This document shows positions 1 through 7,203 of a DNA stretch of 64,000 bases, in pieces. The translations under genes and the position numbers were made by a program. Numbering within the stretch: the first letter of the stretch is position 1; every line of letters starts with the position of its first letter. Below the pieces are notes generated by a model, which saw only the letters and a program-made list of their open reading frames with translations, ran no database searches and was not told the DNA's origin. Origin of the DNA: CAMLFJ01 sp040902305 (GTDB taxonomy: Bacteria; Methylomirabilota; Methylomirabilia; Rokubacteriales; CSP1-6); the NCBI GenBank assembly GCA_040902305.1, contig JBBDXN010000137.1:16243-80242 (forward strand), read 5' to 3'.

Positions 1-1238
1 GCGACGTCTGGTGGGACGACTTCGTGAAGGACGCCCCCACCTACTGCGCGCCCGAGAAGATGGACGCGGAGGACATGCTGTACCTGCTCTACACCTCGGG
101 CTCCACCGGCAAGCCCAAGGGCATCGTGCACACCACCGGGGGCTACCTCACCGGAGTCTACGCCACCACCAAATGGGTGTTCGACCTGCGCGACACCGAC
201 GTGTACTGGTGCACCGCCGACATCGGGTGGGTGACCGGCCACTCCTACGTCGTCTACGGGCCGCTCGCCACCGGCACCACCACCGTGATGTACGAGGGCA
301 CGCCGGACTACCCGGACAAGGACCGCTTCTGGCGGATCGTCGAGAAGTACGGGGTGACCATCTGCTACACCGCGCCCACCGCCATCCGCACCTTCATGCG
401 CTGGGGCGAGGAGTACCCGAAGCGCTGTGACCTCTCGAGCCTCCGGCTCCTCGGCTCGGTCGGCGAGCCGATCAACCCGGAAGCGTGGGTCTGGTACTGG
501 AAGGTGATCGGGGGCGGCCGCTGCCCGGTGGTGGACACCTGGTGGCAGACCGAGACCGGCCACATCATGATCACGCCGCTGCCCGGGATCACCACCCTCA
601 AGCCCGGGTCGGCCACCCGGCCGTTCCCCGGCATCGAGGCCGACGTGGTCAACGACCGCGGGGAGTCCGCCAAGGCGGGCTATCTCGTGCTCAAGAAGCC
701 GTGGCCCGGCATGCTGCGGGGCATCTACCGCGACCCGCAGCGCTTCGTGGCCCAGTACTGGAGCAAGTACCCCGGCATCTACTTCACGGGTGACGGCGCC
801 AAGACCGACGAGGACGGCTACTTCTGGCTGCTCGGCCGCGTCGACGACGTCATGAACATCTCGGGCCACCGCGTGTCCACCATGGAGGTGGAGTCGGCCC
901 TGGTGGACCACCCGCACGTGGCCGAGGCCGCGGTGATCGGCCGGCCCCACGAGATCAAAGGGCAGGCCATCGCGGCGTTCGTCACGATCAAGGACGGCAC
1001 CACCGCGAGCAAGGCGCTCATGGAGGAGATCAAGGGGCACGTGGCCAAGAAGATCGGCGCGCTGGCCCGACCCGACGACCTGATCTTCGCTGCGGACCTT
1101 CCGAAGACCCGCTCCGGCAAGATCATGCGCCGGCTCCTGCGTGACATCGCCGAGGGCAAGGCCCTGGGCGATACCACCACGCTGGCCGACCCGGCCGTGG
1201 TGGCCACCCTCAAGGAAAAGTACGGCGAGGAAGAGTAG
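1..1238 (+). CDS. acs: Acetyl-CoA synthetase, C-terminal two thirds (5' end outside window)
   Basis: ANL-superfamily ligase that converts acetate, ATP and CoA to acetyl-CoA, AMP and pyrophosphate. The frame is open from base 3, so the start lies upstream. About 412 codons are present of roughly 650 in the family. Visible motifs are the P-loop-like YTSGSTGKPKG, the acetate-pocket WWQTETG, the hinge region FTGDGAKTDEDGYFW-LLGR and, near the C-terminus, PKTRSGKIMRR with the lysine usually controlled by acetylation. The symporter genes downstream at 1800-3837 fit acetate uptake followed by activation. The family is clear; another short-chain acid substrate such as propionate cannot be excluded. 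Confidence 0.95.
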   Translation, partial: DVWWDDFVKDAPTYCAPEKMDAEDMLYLLYTSGSTGKPKGIVHTTGGYLTGVYATTKWVFDLRDTDVYWCTADIGWVTGHSYVVYGPLATGTTTVMYEGTPDYPDKDRFWRIVEKYGVTICYTAPTAIRTFMRWGEEYPKRCDLSSLRLLGSVGEPINPEAWVWYWKVIGGGRCPVVDTWWQTETGHIMITPLPGITTLKPGSATRPFPGIEADVVNDRGESAKAGYLVLKKPWPGMLRGIYRDPQRFVAQYWSKYPGIYFTGDGAKTDEDGYFWLLGRVDDVMNISGHRVSTMEVESALVDHPHVAEAAVIGRPHEIKGQAIAAFVTIKDGTTASKALMEEIKGHVAKKIGALARPDDLIFAADLPKTRSGKIMRRLLRDIAEGKALGDTTTLADPAVVATLKEKYGEEE

Positions 1239-1265
1239 AGGGTAGCGCGCCGGCCGGGTACCGGT

Positions 1266-1283
1266 ACCAAGGTCTCTTGGTTT
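1266..1283 (+). terminator. Possible weak terminator after acs
   Basis: Twenty-eight bases past the acs stop, ACCAAG and CTTGGT form a 6-bp stem with a GTCT loop, followed by only three T residues. A GGTACC pair also lies beside it. The position is right for a terminator, but the short T tract makes this tentative. Confidence 0.3.
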
Positions 1284-1382
1284 CAGTACCAAAGGCTGGC
1301 CCGGGCCGCGGCCCCGGGTCCCATGAAATCGGTCACTTGGGGCTCAGAGTCGCTGGCATCCTTCGTGCGTCGACGCCTTCCG

Positions 1383-1691
1383 ATGCGGTGCCGACGGCTC
1401 GCGCTGTTGATCGCGTTCTACGTGACGCTCGACCTGACGAACCCGTTCGTCGGGTGCGCGTTCAACTTCAATGCCGAAGAGTCGATGGACGGCGTGTCGC
1501 GCCAGCATGAACGGCTCCTCCATCAGGCTGCCGCGGCGGCGCTCCCGATGCCCTCGGGTGGTGAGGCCGCGCGCGCGCGCTCCGCGCCCGCCCAGCGGCC
1601 CCTGTCTCGCGCGCTGGACGGGTGGTTCGTGCAGTTGAGGCAGGCTCACGCTCCGCACTCCGACCCGCAGTCGCCGACCGAAGACCACTAG
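1383..1691 (+). CDS. Small secreted or anchored protein, TLD-NPF family, copy 1
   Basis: A 102-aa protein that I cannot assign a function. The start at 1383 is chosen over the upstream ATG at 1323 because it aligns end to end with the 103-aa product at 5309-5620 on the other strand. Both begin M(R/K)xRxLxL, then have a hydrophobic stretch ending YxTLDxxNPFxxGAxxF, a central LPMP(S/D)G, a lone tryptophan region, and finish EDH. The N-terminus looks like a signal peptide or single membrane anchor. The rest is Ala/Pro/Arg-rich and probably disordered. No good ribosome binding site is visible. Confidence 0.65.
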   Translation: MRCRRLALLIAFYVTLDLTNPFVGCAFNFNAEESMDGVSRQHERLLHQAAAAALPMPSGGEAARARSAPAQRPLSRALDGWFVQLRQAHAPHSDPQSPTEDH

Positions 1692-1799
1692 CCCTGCCTG
1701 ATCCTCCACGCTCGCCGGCCGGCGAGCGTGTTGCACCCACTCGGACAATGATCGTCCACCGTGTGCCGGGACAAGAGAGTCCCGGCGGGGAGGGAACGC

Positions 1800-2075
1800 A
1801 TGGCGTCGTTCAGAGACATCGACCGGAGCAAACGCGAGGGATACTGGCGAGAGACGTCCAACTTCACCTGGCTCATTCTCGTCCTGTGGTTCGTCTCGTG
1901 GGTCGGGCCGCTCGTGCTCCACCGCTGGCTGAACCAGATCGTCATCTTCGGCTTCCCGCTGTCGTTCTGGTTCGCCGGCCAGGGCTCGCTCGCCATCTTC
2001 ATCGTGCTGATCGTGTGGTACGCGATCAAGATGAATAAGCTCGACCGGAAGTACGGCGTCGCCGAGGAGGTCTAG
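1800..2075 (+). CDS. Sodium/substrate symporter small subunit (DUF4212)
   Basis: A 91-aa membrane protein with two transmembrane helices (about residues 20-42 and 50-75) and a charged tail. It matches the small subunit that accompanies VC_2705-type sodium:solute symporters. The start is the ATG after GGGGAGGG rather than an upstream in-frame codon. It ends four bases before the large subunit, so the two are cotranscribed. Next to acs the pair most likely imports acetate or another small carboxylate, an inference from context. Confidence 0.88.
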   Translation: MASFRDIDRSKREGYWRETSNFTWLILVLWFVSWVGPLVLHRWLNQIVIFGFPLSFWFAGQGSLAIFIVLIVWYAIKMNKLDRKYGVAEEV

Positions 2076-2079
2076 GCCT

Positions 2080-3837
2080 ATGTCCTGGGGAAAGATCTTC
2101 GGACTCTACACCGGCGCGTTCGTCCTCTTCACGGTGCTGCTGGCGGTGCTCGAGTACCTGGGCGCGATCCCGAACCGGGCCATCGCCTACACCTACCTGG
2201 TCGTGACGATCGGGGTCTATGCGCTGATCGGCGTCCTCTCGCGCACCGCCCGCCCCGACCAGTACTACGTGGCCGGCCGCGGCGTGCCCGCCTTCTTCAA
2301 CGGCATGGCGACGGGCGCGGACTGGATGAGCGCCGCCTCGTTCATCTCCATGGCCGGCGCCCTCTACGCGACCGGCTACGACGGGCTGGCCTACGTCTCG
2401 GGCTGGACCGGCGGCTACGTCCTGCTGGCCATCTACCTGGCCCCGTACCTCCGCAAGTTCGGTGCCTACACGATCCCCGACTTCTTGGCTCTGCGCTACG
2501 GCGGCAACGCCGCCCGCGTGGTCGGGCTCCTCATGGCCATCGGCGCTTCCTTCACCTATCTCATCGCTCAGATCACCGGCGTCGGTATCATCATGGGGCG
2601 CTTCCTGGGCATGGACTTCAACGTCGGTGCCTTCGTCGGCCTCGCCGGCATCCTGGTCTGCTCCATGCTGGGCGGCATGCGGGCGGTGACCTGGACCCAG
2701 GTCGCGCAGTACATCATCCTGATCCTCGCTTACATCACGCCGGTCGCCGTGCTCTCCTACCGGCACTTCGGAATCCCGCTGCCCGAGTTCACCTACGGCC
2801 AGGTGCTGCAGGACATCACCCGGATCGAGCTGCAGGAGGGCGTCACGAAGCTCTGGGTGGATATGGCCCCGGGCGGGATGCTCAACTGGTTCGCCCTCTG
2901 CTTCTGCATGATGGTCGGCACCGCGGGGCTCCCCCACATCCTGATGCGCTACTACACCACGCCCTCCGTGAAGGAAGCGCGCTCCTCGGTCGGCTGGTCG
3001 CTGTTCTTCATCTTCCTGCTCTACTTCACCGCGCCGGCCTACGGGGCCTTCGCCCGGTGGACGGTGCTGACGGACTTGATCGGCAAGAAGGTCACCGAGC
3101 TTCCCGCATGGGTATTCCGCTGGGGTGACACCATCCTCGGCAAGGAGACCAATCACCTGGGCCTGTTCGACATCGTGGACAAGAACGGGGATGGGACCCT
3201 GCAGCTCACCGACTTCGTGATCAAGTCGACCGACTTCGTCGTGCTCGCCACGCCCGAGATCGCGGGTTTGCCGTTCGTCATCACCGGCCTCGTCATGGCC
3301 GGCGGCCTGGCCGCGGCGCTCTCGACGGCGGATGGGCTACTCCTGACCATCTCCAACTCGCTGTCGCACGACCTCTACTACAAGATCATCAATCCCAGCG
3401 CCTCCATCGTGAAGCGGCTCACCACCGCCCGCATCCTGCTCGTGGTGGCCGCGGTGGCCGGCGCCTACGTGGCCACTTTCCGGATCAATATCATCGTGGC
3501 GGTGGTGGCCTACGCCTTCGCGCTCGCGGGCTCGGGCTTCTTCCCCGCGCTGGTGATGGGCATCTTCTGGAAGCGCGCCAACAAGCAGGGGGCCATCGCC
3601 GGCATGGTGGCGGGCTTCCTCACCGCGCTGATCCTGATCGTGCTGGGCCGGAACTGGAACATCTACATCCTCGGGGTCAGGGAGATCGGCGCCGGCGTGT
3701 TCGGAGTGCCGGTGGGCTTCCTCGTGATCTGGGCGGTGTCCCTGATGTACCCGCCGCCCGACCAGCAGACCCAGGATCTGGTCGAGGAGGTGCGGTATCC
3801 GCGGGGTACCACGATGAAGCTGGAGGGTATCGAGTAG
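2080..3837 (+). CDS. Sodium:solute symporter large subunit (VC_2705 type)
   Basis: A 585-aa SSS-family transporter with about 12-13 transmembrane helices. It is related to the acetate permease ActP and belongs to the subgroup that works with a DUF4212 small subunit, encoded just upstream. N-terminal features include PDQYYVAGRGVPAFFNGMA and an SAASFISMAG segment of the sodium site. Residues 367-378 form a textbook EF-hand-like loop, DKNGDGTLQLTD, in a soluble stretch between helices. The C-terminal helix LSTADGLLLTISNSLSHD is typical of the family. Likely role: sodium-driven uptake of acetate or a similar acid. Confidence 0.92.
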   Translation: MSWGKIFGLYTGAFVLFTVLLAVLEYLGAIPNRAIAYTYLVVTIGVYALIGVLSRTARPDQYYVAGRGVPAFFNGMATGADWMSAASFISMAGALYATGYDGLAYVSGWTGGYVLLAIYLAPYLRKFGAYTIPDFLALRYGGNAARVVGLLMAIGASFTYLIAQITGVGIIMGRFLGMDFNVGAFVGLAGILVCSMLGGMRAVTWTQVAQYIILILAYITPVAVLSYRHFGIPLPEFTYGQVLQDITRIELQEGVTKLWVDMAPGGMLNWFALCFCMMVGTAGLPHILMRYYTTPSVKEARSSVGWSLFFIFLLYFTAPAYGAFARWTVLTDLIGKKVTELPAWVFRWGDTILGKETNHLGLFDIVDKNGDGTLQLTDFVIKSTDFVVLATPEIAGLPFVITGLVMAGGLAAALSTADGLLLTISNSLSHDLYYKIINPSASIVKRLTTARILLVVAAVAGAYVATFRINIIVAVVAYAFALAGSGFFPALVMGIFWKRANKQGAIAGMVAGFLTALILIVLGRNWNIYILGVREIGAGVFGVPVGFLVIWAVSLMYPPPDQQTQDLVEEVRYPRGTTMKLEGIE

Positions 3838-3884
3838 GTCGGCTTCTCCAAGGAGCACGGGGCGCCGCCGGGGGTGAGTCCACT

Positions 3885-3919
3885 NNNNNNNNNNCCCCCC
3901 CCCCCCCCCCCCCCCCCCC
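3885..3919. other. Assembly gap (10 N) followed by a 25-base C run
   Basis: Ten N at 3885-3894 are followed directly by 25 consecutive C. This is a scaffold join, and the homopolymer is probably a sequencing or assembly artefact. Sequence and distance between the symporter gene and the next gene are uncertain here. Confidence 0.95.
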
Positions 3920-3928
3920 GCCCCGATC

Positions 3929-4210
3929 ATGCCCGGGCCCGGAGCTCTCGTGGACTTCGCCTTCCAGATCGTGAACTACCTGCTCGCCACGGCGCAGTGG
4001 CTCATCGCCGGCCGCCTGGTCATGGGGCTGTTCGTTCGTAACCCGAGCAACGCGGTCTGGCAGGTATTCCTCATCGCCACCGACCCCCCGTACCGGGTGA
4101 GCCGAGCGCTGACCGGCGGCCGGGTGCCGGAGCGATGGATCTGGCTCGTCTCCCTGGTCTGGCTCATGGTGGCGCGCGTCGTCGTGATCAAGCTCCGGAG
4201 CCTGGGCTGA
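3929..4210 (+). CDS. Small YggT-like integral membrane protein
   Basis: A 93-aa protein with two hydrophobic helices flanking a central loop that carries RNPSNAVWQVFLIATDPPYR. This arrangement and the TDP-Y/F-R pattern resemble YggT-family proteins, a group of small membrane proteins with a poorly known role. The first ATG is 10 bases after the C run at the scaffold join, so the true N-terminus could differ. The stop overlaps the proposed start of the next gene, which suggests translational coupling. Confidence 0.6.
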   Translation: MPGPGALVDFAFQIVNYLLATAQWLIAGRLVMGLFVRNPSNAVWQVFLIATDPPYRVSRALTGGRVPERWIWLVSLVWLMVARVVVIKLRSLG

Positions 4211-4872
4211 CTCCGGAGCGGGACCGGCCCTCCCCGGCGCTCTCCGTCGGCCGACTGGCGCTCGCGCTCGTCCTGCTCCTGGGACTGGACATCGCGGTGG
4301 CCTGGATGGTGATCCAAGGCGCCTACCTGTATCTCGGGATCGTCTGGCGTGGATTGGCGGGCGAGGTCCTCCCACCCGGCACCATCGAGGCCCACAGCCG
4401 GCAGTTCCTGACGCTCCGGCGGATCCAGGTCGCCGTCTGGATCACCACGATCGTGCTGTTCCTGGCCTGGGTGCGCCGAGCGCAGAGCCGTGCGCGGGCG
4501 CTGGGCGGCCCTCGGGCCGGCGGTTCCCGGTGGGGGACGATCGCGGCATTCCTCGTGCCGGGCCCGAACCTCGTCGGCCCGGTTCGCCTCATGAGCGCGC
4601 TCTGGCACGACAGCGGCCTTCGCCCGGCGGCGCCACGGGGCAGGGGTCCATGGTGGGTCGGGTGGTGGTGGGCCCTGGTCCTTGCCGCCGCGCTGGCGCA
4701 CGGGCTCACCACGGGCTTCGCCGCCGACTGGTCGAGGCCGCTCGACCTCGGCGGACCCATGCAGCTGCTGCTGCTCGCCGAGCTCGTGGAGATCGCGGCG
4801 GCCGTACTGGCGATCCTGCTCGTCCGACGGATCACCGGCCGCCAGGAGGACCAGGCGCAAGCGCTCAGATGA
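4207..4872 (+). CDS. DUF4328-like multi-pass membrane protein
   Basis: About 221 aa with four predicted helices. The pattern of an early helix pair, a cytoplasmic R-rich loop, then a conserved FLVPGPNLVGPVRLM segment and WWW-containing helix resembles the DUF4328 family, whose function is unknown. The frame is open from an ATG at 4135, but that start would overlap the previous gene by 76 bases. A CTG at 4207 sits in a CTGA overlap with the preceding stop and gives a normal N-terminus, so I chose it with caution. It runs 8 bases past the end of the convergent gene at 4865. Confidence 0.6.
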   Translation: MTPERDRPSPALSVGRLALALVLLLGLDIAVAWMVIQGAYLYLGIVWRGLAGEVLPPGTIEAHSRQFLTLRRIQVAVWITTIVLFLAWVRRAQSRARALGGPRAGGSRWGTIAAFLVPGPNLVGPVRLMSALWHDSGLRPAAPRGRGPWWVGWWWALVLAAALAHGLTTGFAADWSRPLDLGGPMQLLLLAELVEIAAAVLAILLVRRITGRQEDQAQALR

Positions 4873-5203
4873 GCGCCGAGCACTTCGTCTTGAGATCCGC
4901 GATCGTCCGGCAGTCTTTCACGTAGTTGACGAAGGCTCCCAGGGGGGTGGCGTCGGCCGTCCCCGGCGTCGCATCCCGAGTCAGCCGCGCCAGGATGCCC
5001 TTTCCGTGAGGGCTGTCCAGATCGCACGTGAAGAGCATCTCGCCGGCGCCGAGGCCCATCCACTTGACCTCCTCGATCGTCACGGGGCCGCCCTTGAACC
5101 CGCCCTGGGCGTGATTGACGATGATCTTCTGACCGCTGTCCAGCGTGATCCGACAATAGCCGCCGGCTTTCGGATCCGTCACGAACGTTCCAATCTTGGC
5201 CAT
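4865..5203 (-). CDS. Hypothetical protein, 112 aa
   Basis: A compact soluble protein, MAKIGTF at the N-terminus, with a strong ribosome binding site (AGGAGG six bases before ATG). It contains repeated short beta-type stretches, for example GGYCRITLDSGQKIIVNHAQ, and two C-terminal cysteines in VKDCR and TKCSAL, suggesting a small beta-rich domain. I do not recognise the family. It converges on the DUF4328-like gene with an 8-base tail overlap. Confidence 0.65.
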   Translation of the reverse strand: MAKIGTFVTDPKAGGYCRITLDSGQKIIVNHAQGGFKGGPVTIEEVKWMGLGAGEMLFTCDLDSPHGKGILARLTRDATPGTADATPLGAFVNYVKDCRTIADLKTKCSALI

Positions 5204-5308
5204 GGCATCCTCCTATCGTTCGCGGGCGATCGGTTGAGGGCGGGAACGAGTGCTGAGCCGCGGTTGGCGGCGTCCGCCATCGAGGAGGCGCGAAGGGATC
5301 GGCCTAAA

Positions 5309-5620
5309 TTAGTGGTCTTCCGCCGAGGGGGCCGGCTCCGGCATGGTCGAGGCGGCTCGCGGGGCGGGAATCCACCAGCGCCGTAGCCGCGCTCCGGGAG
5401 CCGCCGGCGGCGGCGACGGCCGGATCACCGCGGGCTCGCGATGGGGAGCCGCCGCCTCGCTGGCCCCGTCCGGCATGGGGAGCTCGTGCCCCGGCGGCCG
5501 TCCCGCATCGATCACCTCGAGGCGGCCGTCCACGAAGGTCACGGCGCCCGGCATGAACGGGTTGACCACATCGAGGGTGAGGTAGACGAGCAGGAAGAGG
5601 ACCAGGGAGCGCCCCTTCAT
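5309..5620 (-). CDS. Small secreted or anchored protein, TLD-NPF family, copy 2
   Basis: A 103-aa paralogue of the protein at 1383-1691. It has MKGRSLVLFLLVYLTLDVVNPF at its N-terminus, split here as a basic start, a hydrophobic core and the shared TLD--NPF motif. It then has GAVTF, LPMPDG, a Pro/Ala-rich region with a WW pair, and a terminal SAEDH. The N-terminus probably acts as a signal or anchor, which would place the low-complexity part in the periplasm. Function is unknown. It is divergent from the CBS/DUF294 gene downstream on the other strand. Confidence 0.72.
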   Translation of the reverse strand: MKGRSLVLFLLVYLTLDVVNPFMPGAVTFVDGRLEVIDAGRPPGHELPMPDGASEAAAPHREPAVIRPSPPPAAPGARLRRWWIPAPRAASTMPEPAPSAEDH

Positions 5621-5700
5621 GAGCGGATTCTAACCGATCTCCATTGCCTGCGCGTCCACGTCGCCGTGCGGTATCATCGCCGCCAGCGAGGCCAAACCGC

Positions 5701-7203
5701 GTGACCGGCGAGTCGATCCTGGAGCCGCGCGCCGAGCGCGAGGCCGAATCCATGAGCAGCCCGCGCGCCGACCTGGCGCTGTTCGTCCGGCAGGTGCGCG
5801 AGCTCGTCAAGGGCCCCCCCGTCACCTGCGTGCGATCGGCGCGCGTGGCGGAGGTTGCGCGCCTCATGAGCGAGCGAGCGGTGGGCTCGATCATCGTGGC
5901 CGACGCAGAGGGCGAGCCCGTGGGCATCGTCACCGACCGCGATCTCCGGACGCGGGTGCTCGCCTCCGGGCTCGAGCCGAGCACCCCCGTCGCCCTCATC
6001 ATGTCGTCACCGCTCGTGTCGGTCGACCGCGAGGCCTCGGCGTTCGACGCGTTGCTGGAGATGACGCGACGGGGCATCCACCACCTCGGGGTGCTGGCGG
6101 ACGGACGCCTGGCCGGCATCGTCTCGAGTCATGACCTGCTCGGCCTGCAGGCTGCCCATCCGGTGGTGGCCGCGCGCCAGATCGATACGGCTCCGGACGT
6201 CGACGCGCTGGGGCGGGCGGGCGCGCGCGTGCAGAGCGTCGTTCGCTGGCTCGCGGCGAGCGGCATGGATGCCCTCGCGATCGGGCGCATCGTCGCCGAG
6301 CTCAACGATCGGCTCGTCCGCCGCGCGCTCGGGCTGGTGCAGGCCGAGCTGGAGACCGGCGGCCACGGCCGGGCTCCGGTCGCCTTCTGCTGGCTCGTCG
6401 CGGGCAGCGAGGGACGGCGCGAGCAGACCCTCAAGACCGATCAGGACAACGGGCTGGTGTACCGGGACCCCTCTCCGGGCGCGGAGGCGAAGGCCGCCGC
6501 TTACTTCGAGCGCCTCGCGACCGTGATGAGCGAGACCCTGACCGAGCTGGGGTTCCCGCGCTGTCCGGGCGACTTCATGGCCGCCAATCCGCGATGGCGC
6601 CAGCCGGAGAGCGTCTGGAGGCGCTACTTCAGCTCGTGGATGGAGACGCCGCAGCCCGAGCCCCTGCTGCAGGCCGCGCTGTTCTTCGATCTGCGCCCGA
6701 TCGGCGGTGAGGAGGAGATCGGACGCGGGCTCTGGGAGTGGGTGTGCGAGACGGCCCCGGCCCGCACCTTGTTCCTGCGGCATCTGGCGCGCGCCGCCCA
6801 GGATCGGCCGCGCACGCTGGGGCTCCTCGGTGGCTTCGTCGGGAAGCAAGTGGACCTCAAGGCGGCTGCGGTGTTGCCGGTGACCCACGCGATGCGCGTC
6901 CACGCCCTGTCGCTCGGGGTCCGGCCGACCAATACCCTGGACCGCCTCCGGGCCGCCGGCCTACGGGGCATCTTCACCGCGGCTCACGTGAGCGAGGTGG
7001 GCGATGCGCATCGGGTCGTCGCCCGGCTCCGGCTCACGCATCAGCTGGCATGCCTCGACGCCGGTCTCCCGCCCGACAACGTCATCGAGCCGCACGCGCT
7101 CGGGAAAACGGACCGCCTCCTGCTCAAGGAAGCGCTCAAGACCATCGCCTGGCTCGATCGTGGGCTCGCGGAGCGATTCCAGACCGGACTGGTGGGCCGG
7201 TGA
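5701..7203 (+). CDS. CBS-pair / DUF294 nucleotidyltransferase-like protein
   Basis: About 500 aa. A CBS pair occupies roughly residues 40-155, then a putative nucleotidyltransferase domain with GSEGRREQTLKTDQDNGL near residue 236 (the acidic pair is D-Q-D), then a helical DUF294 C-terminal domain ending LKEALKTIAWLDRGL. Family members usually also carry an N-terminal cyclic-nucleotide-binding domain, which is absent here. In other bacteria such genes sit beside acetate symporters, acs and a DnaQ-like exonuclease, as here, and are presumed regulators of acetate metabolism. Start taken at GTG 5701; ATG 5752 is an alternative. The stop overlaps the next start as GTGA. Confidence 0.85.
   Translation: MTGESILEPRAEREAESMSSPRADLALFVRQVRELVKGPPVTCVRSARVAEVARLMSERAVGSIIVADAEGEPVGIVTDRDLRTRVLASGLEPSTPVALIMSSPLVSVDREASAFDALLEMTRRGIHHLGVLADGRLAGIVSSHDLLGLQAAHPVVAARQIDTAPDVDALGRAGARVQSVVRWLAASGMDALAIGRIVAELNDRLVRRALGLVQAELETGGHGRAPVAFCWLVAGSEGRREQTLKTDQDNGLVYRDPSPGAEAKAAAYFERLATVMSETLTELGFPRCPGDFMAANPRWRQPESVWRRYFSSWMETPQPEPLLQAALFFDLRPIGGEEEIGRGLWEWVCETAPARTLFLRHLARAAQDRPRTLGLLGGFVGKQVDLKAAAVLPVTHAMRVHALSLGVRPTNTLDRLRAAGLRGIFTAAHVSEVGDAHRVVARLRLTHQLACLDAGLPPDNVIEPHALGKTDRLLLKEALKTIAWLDRGLAERFQTGLVGR

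Noticed and set aside
6738..7199. Upstream extension of the exonuclease frame
   Set aside because: It lies inside the CBS/DUF294 gene in another frame. The GTG at 7200 in a GTGA overlap and the following membrane helices give the proper start.
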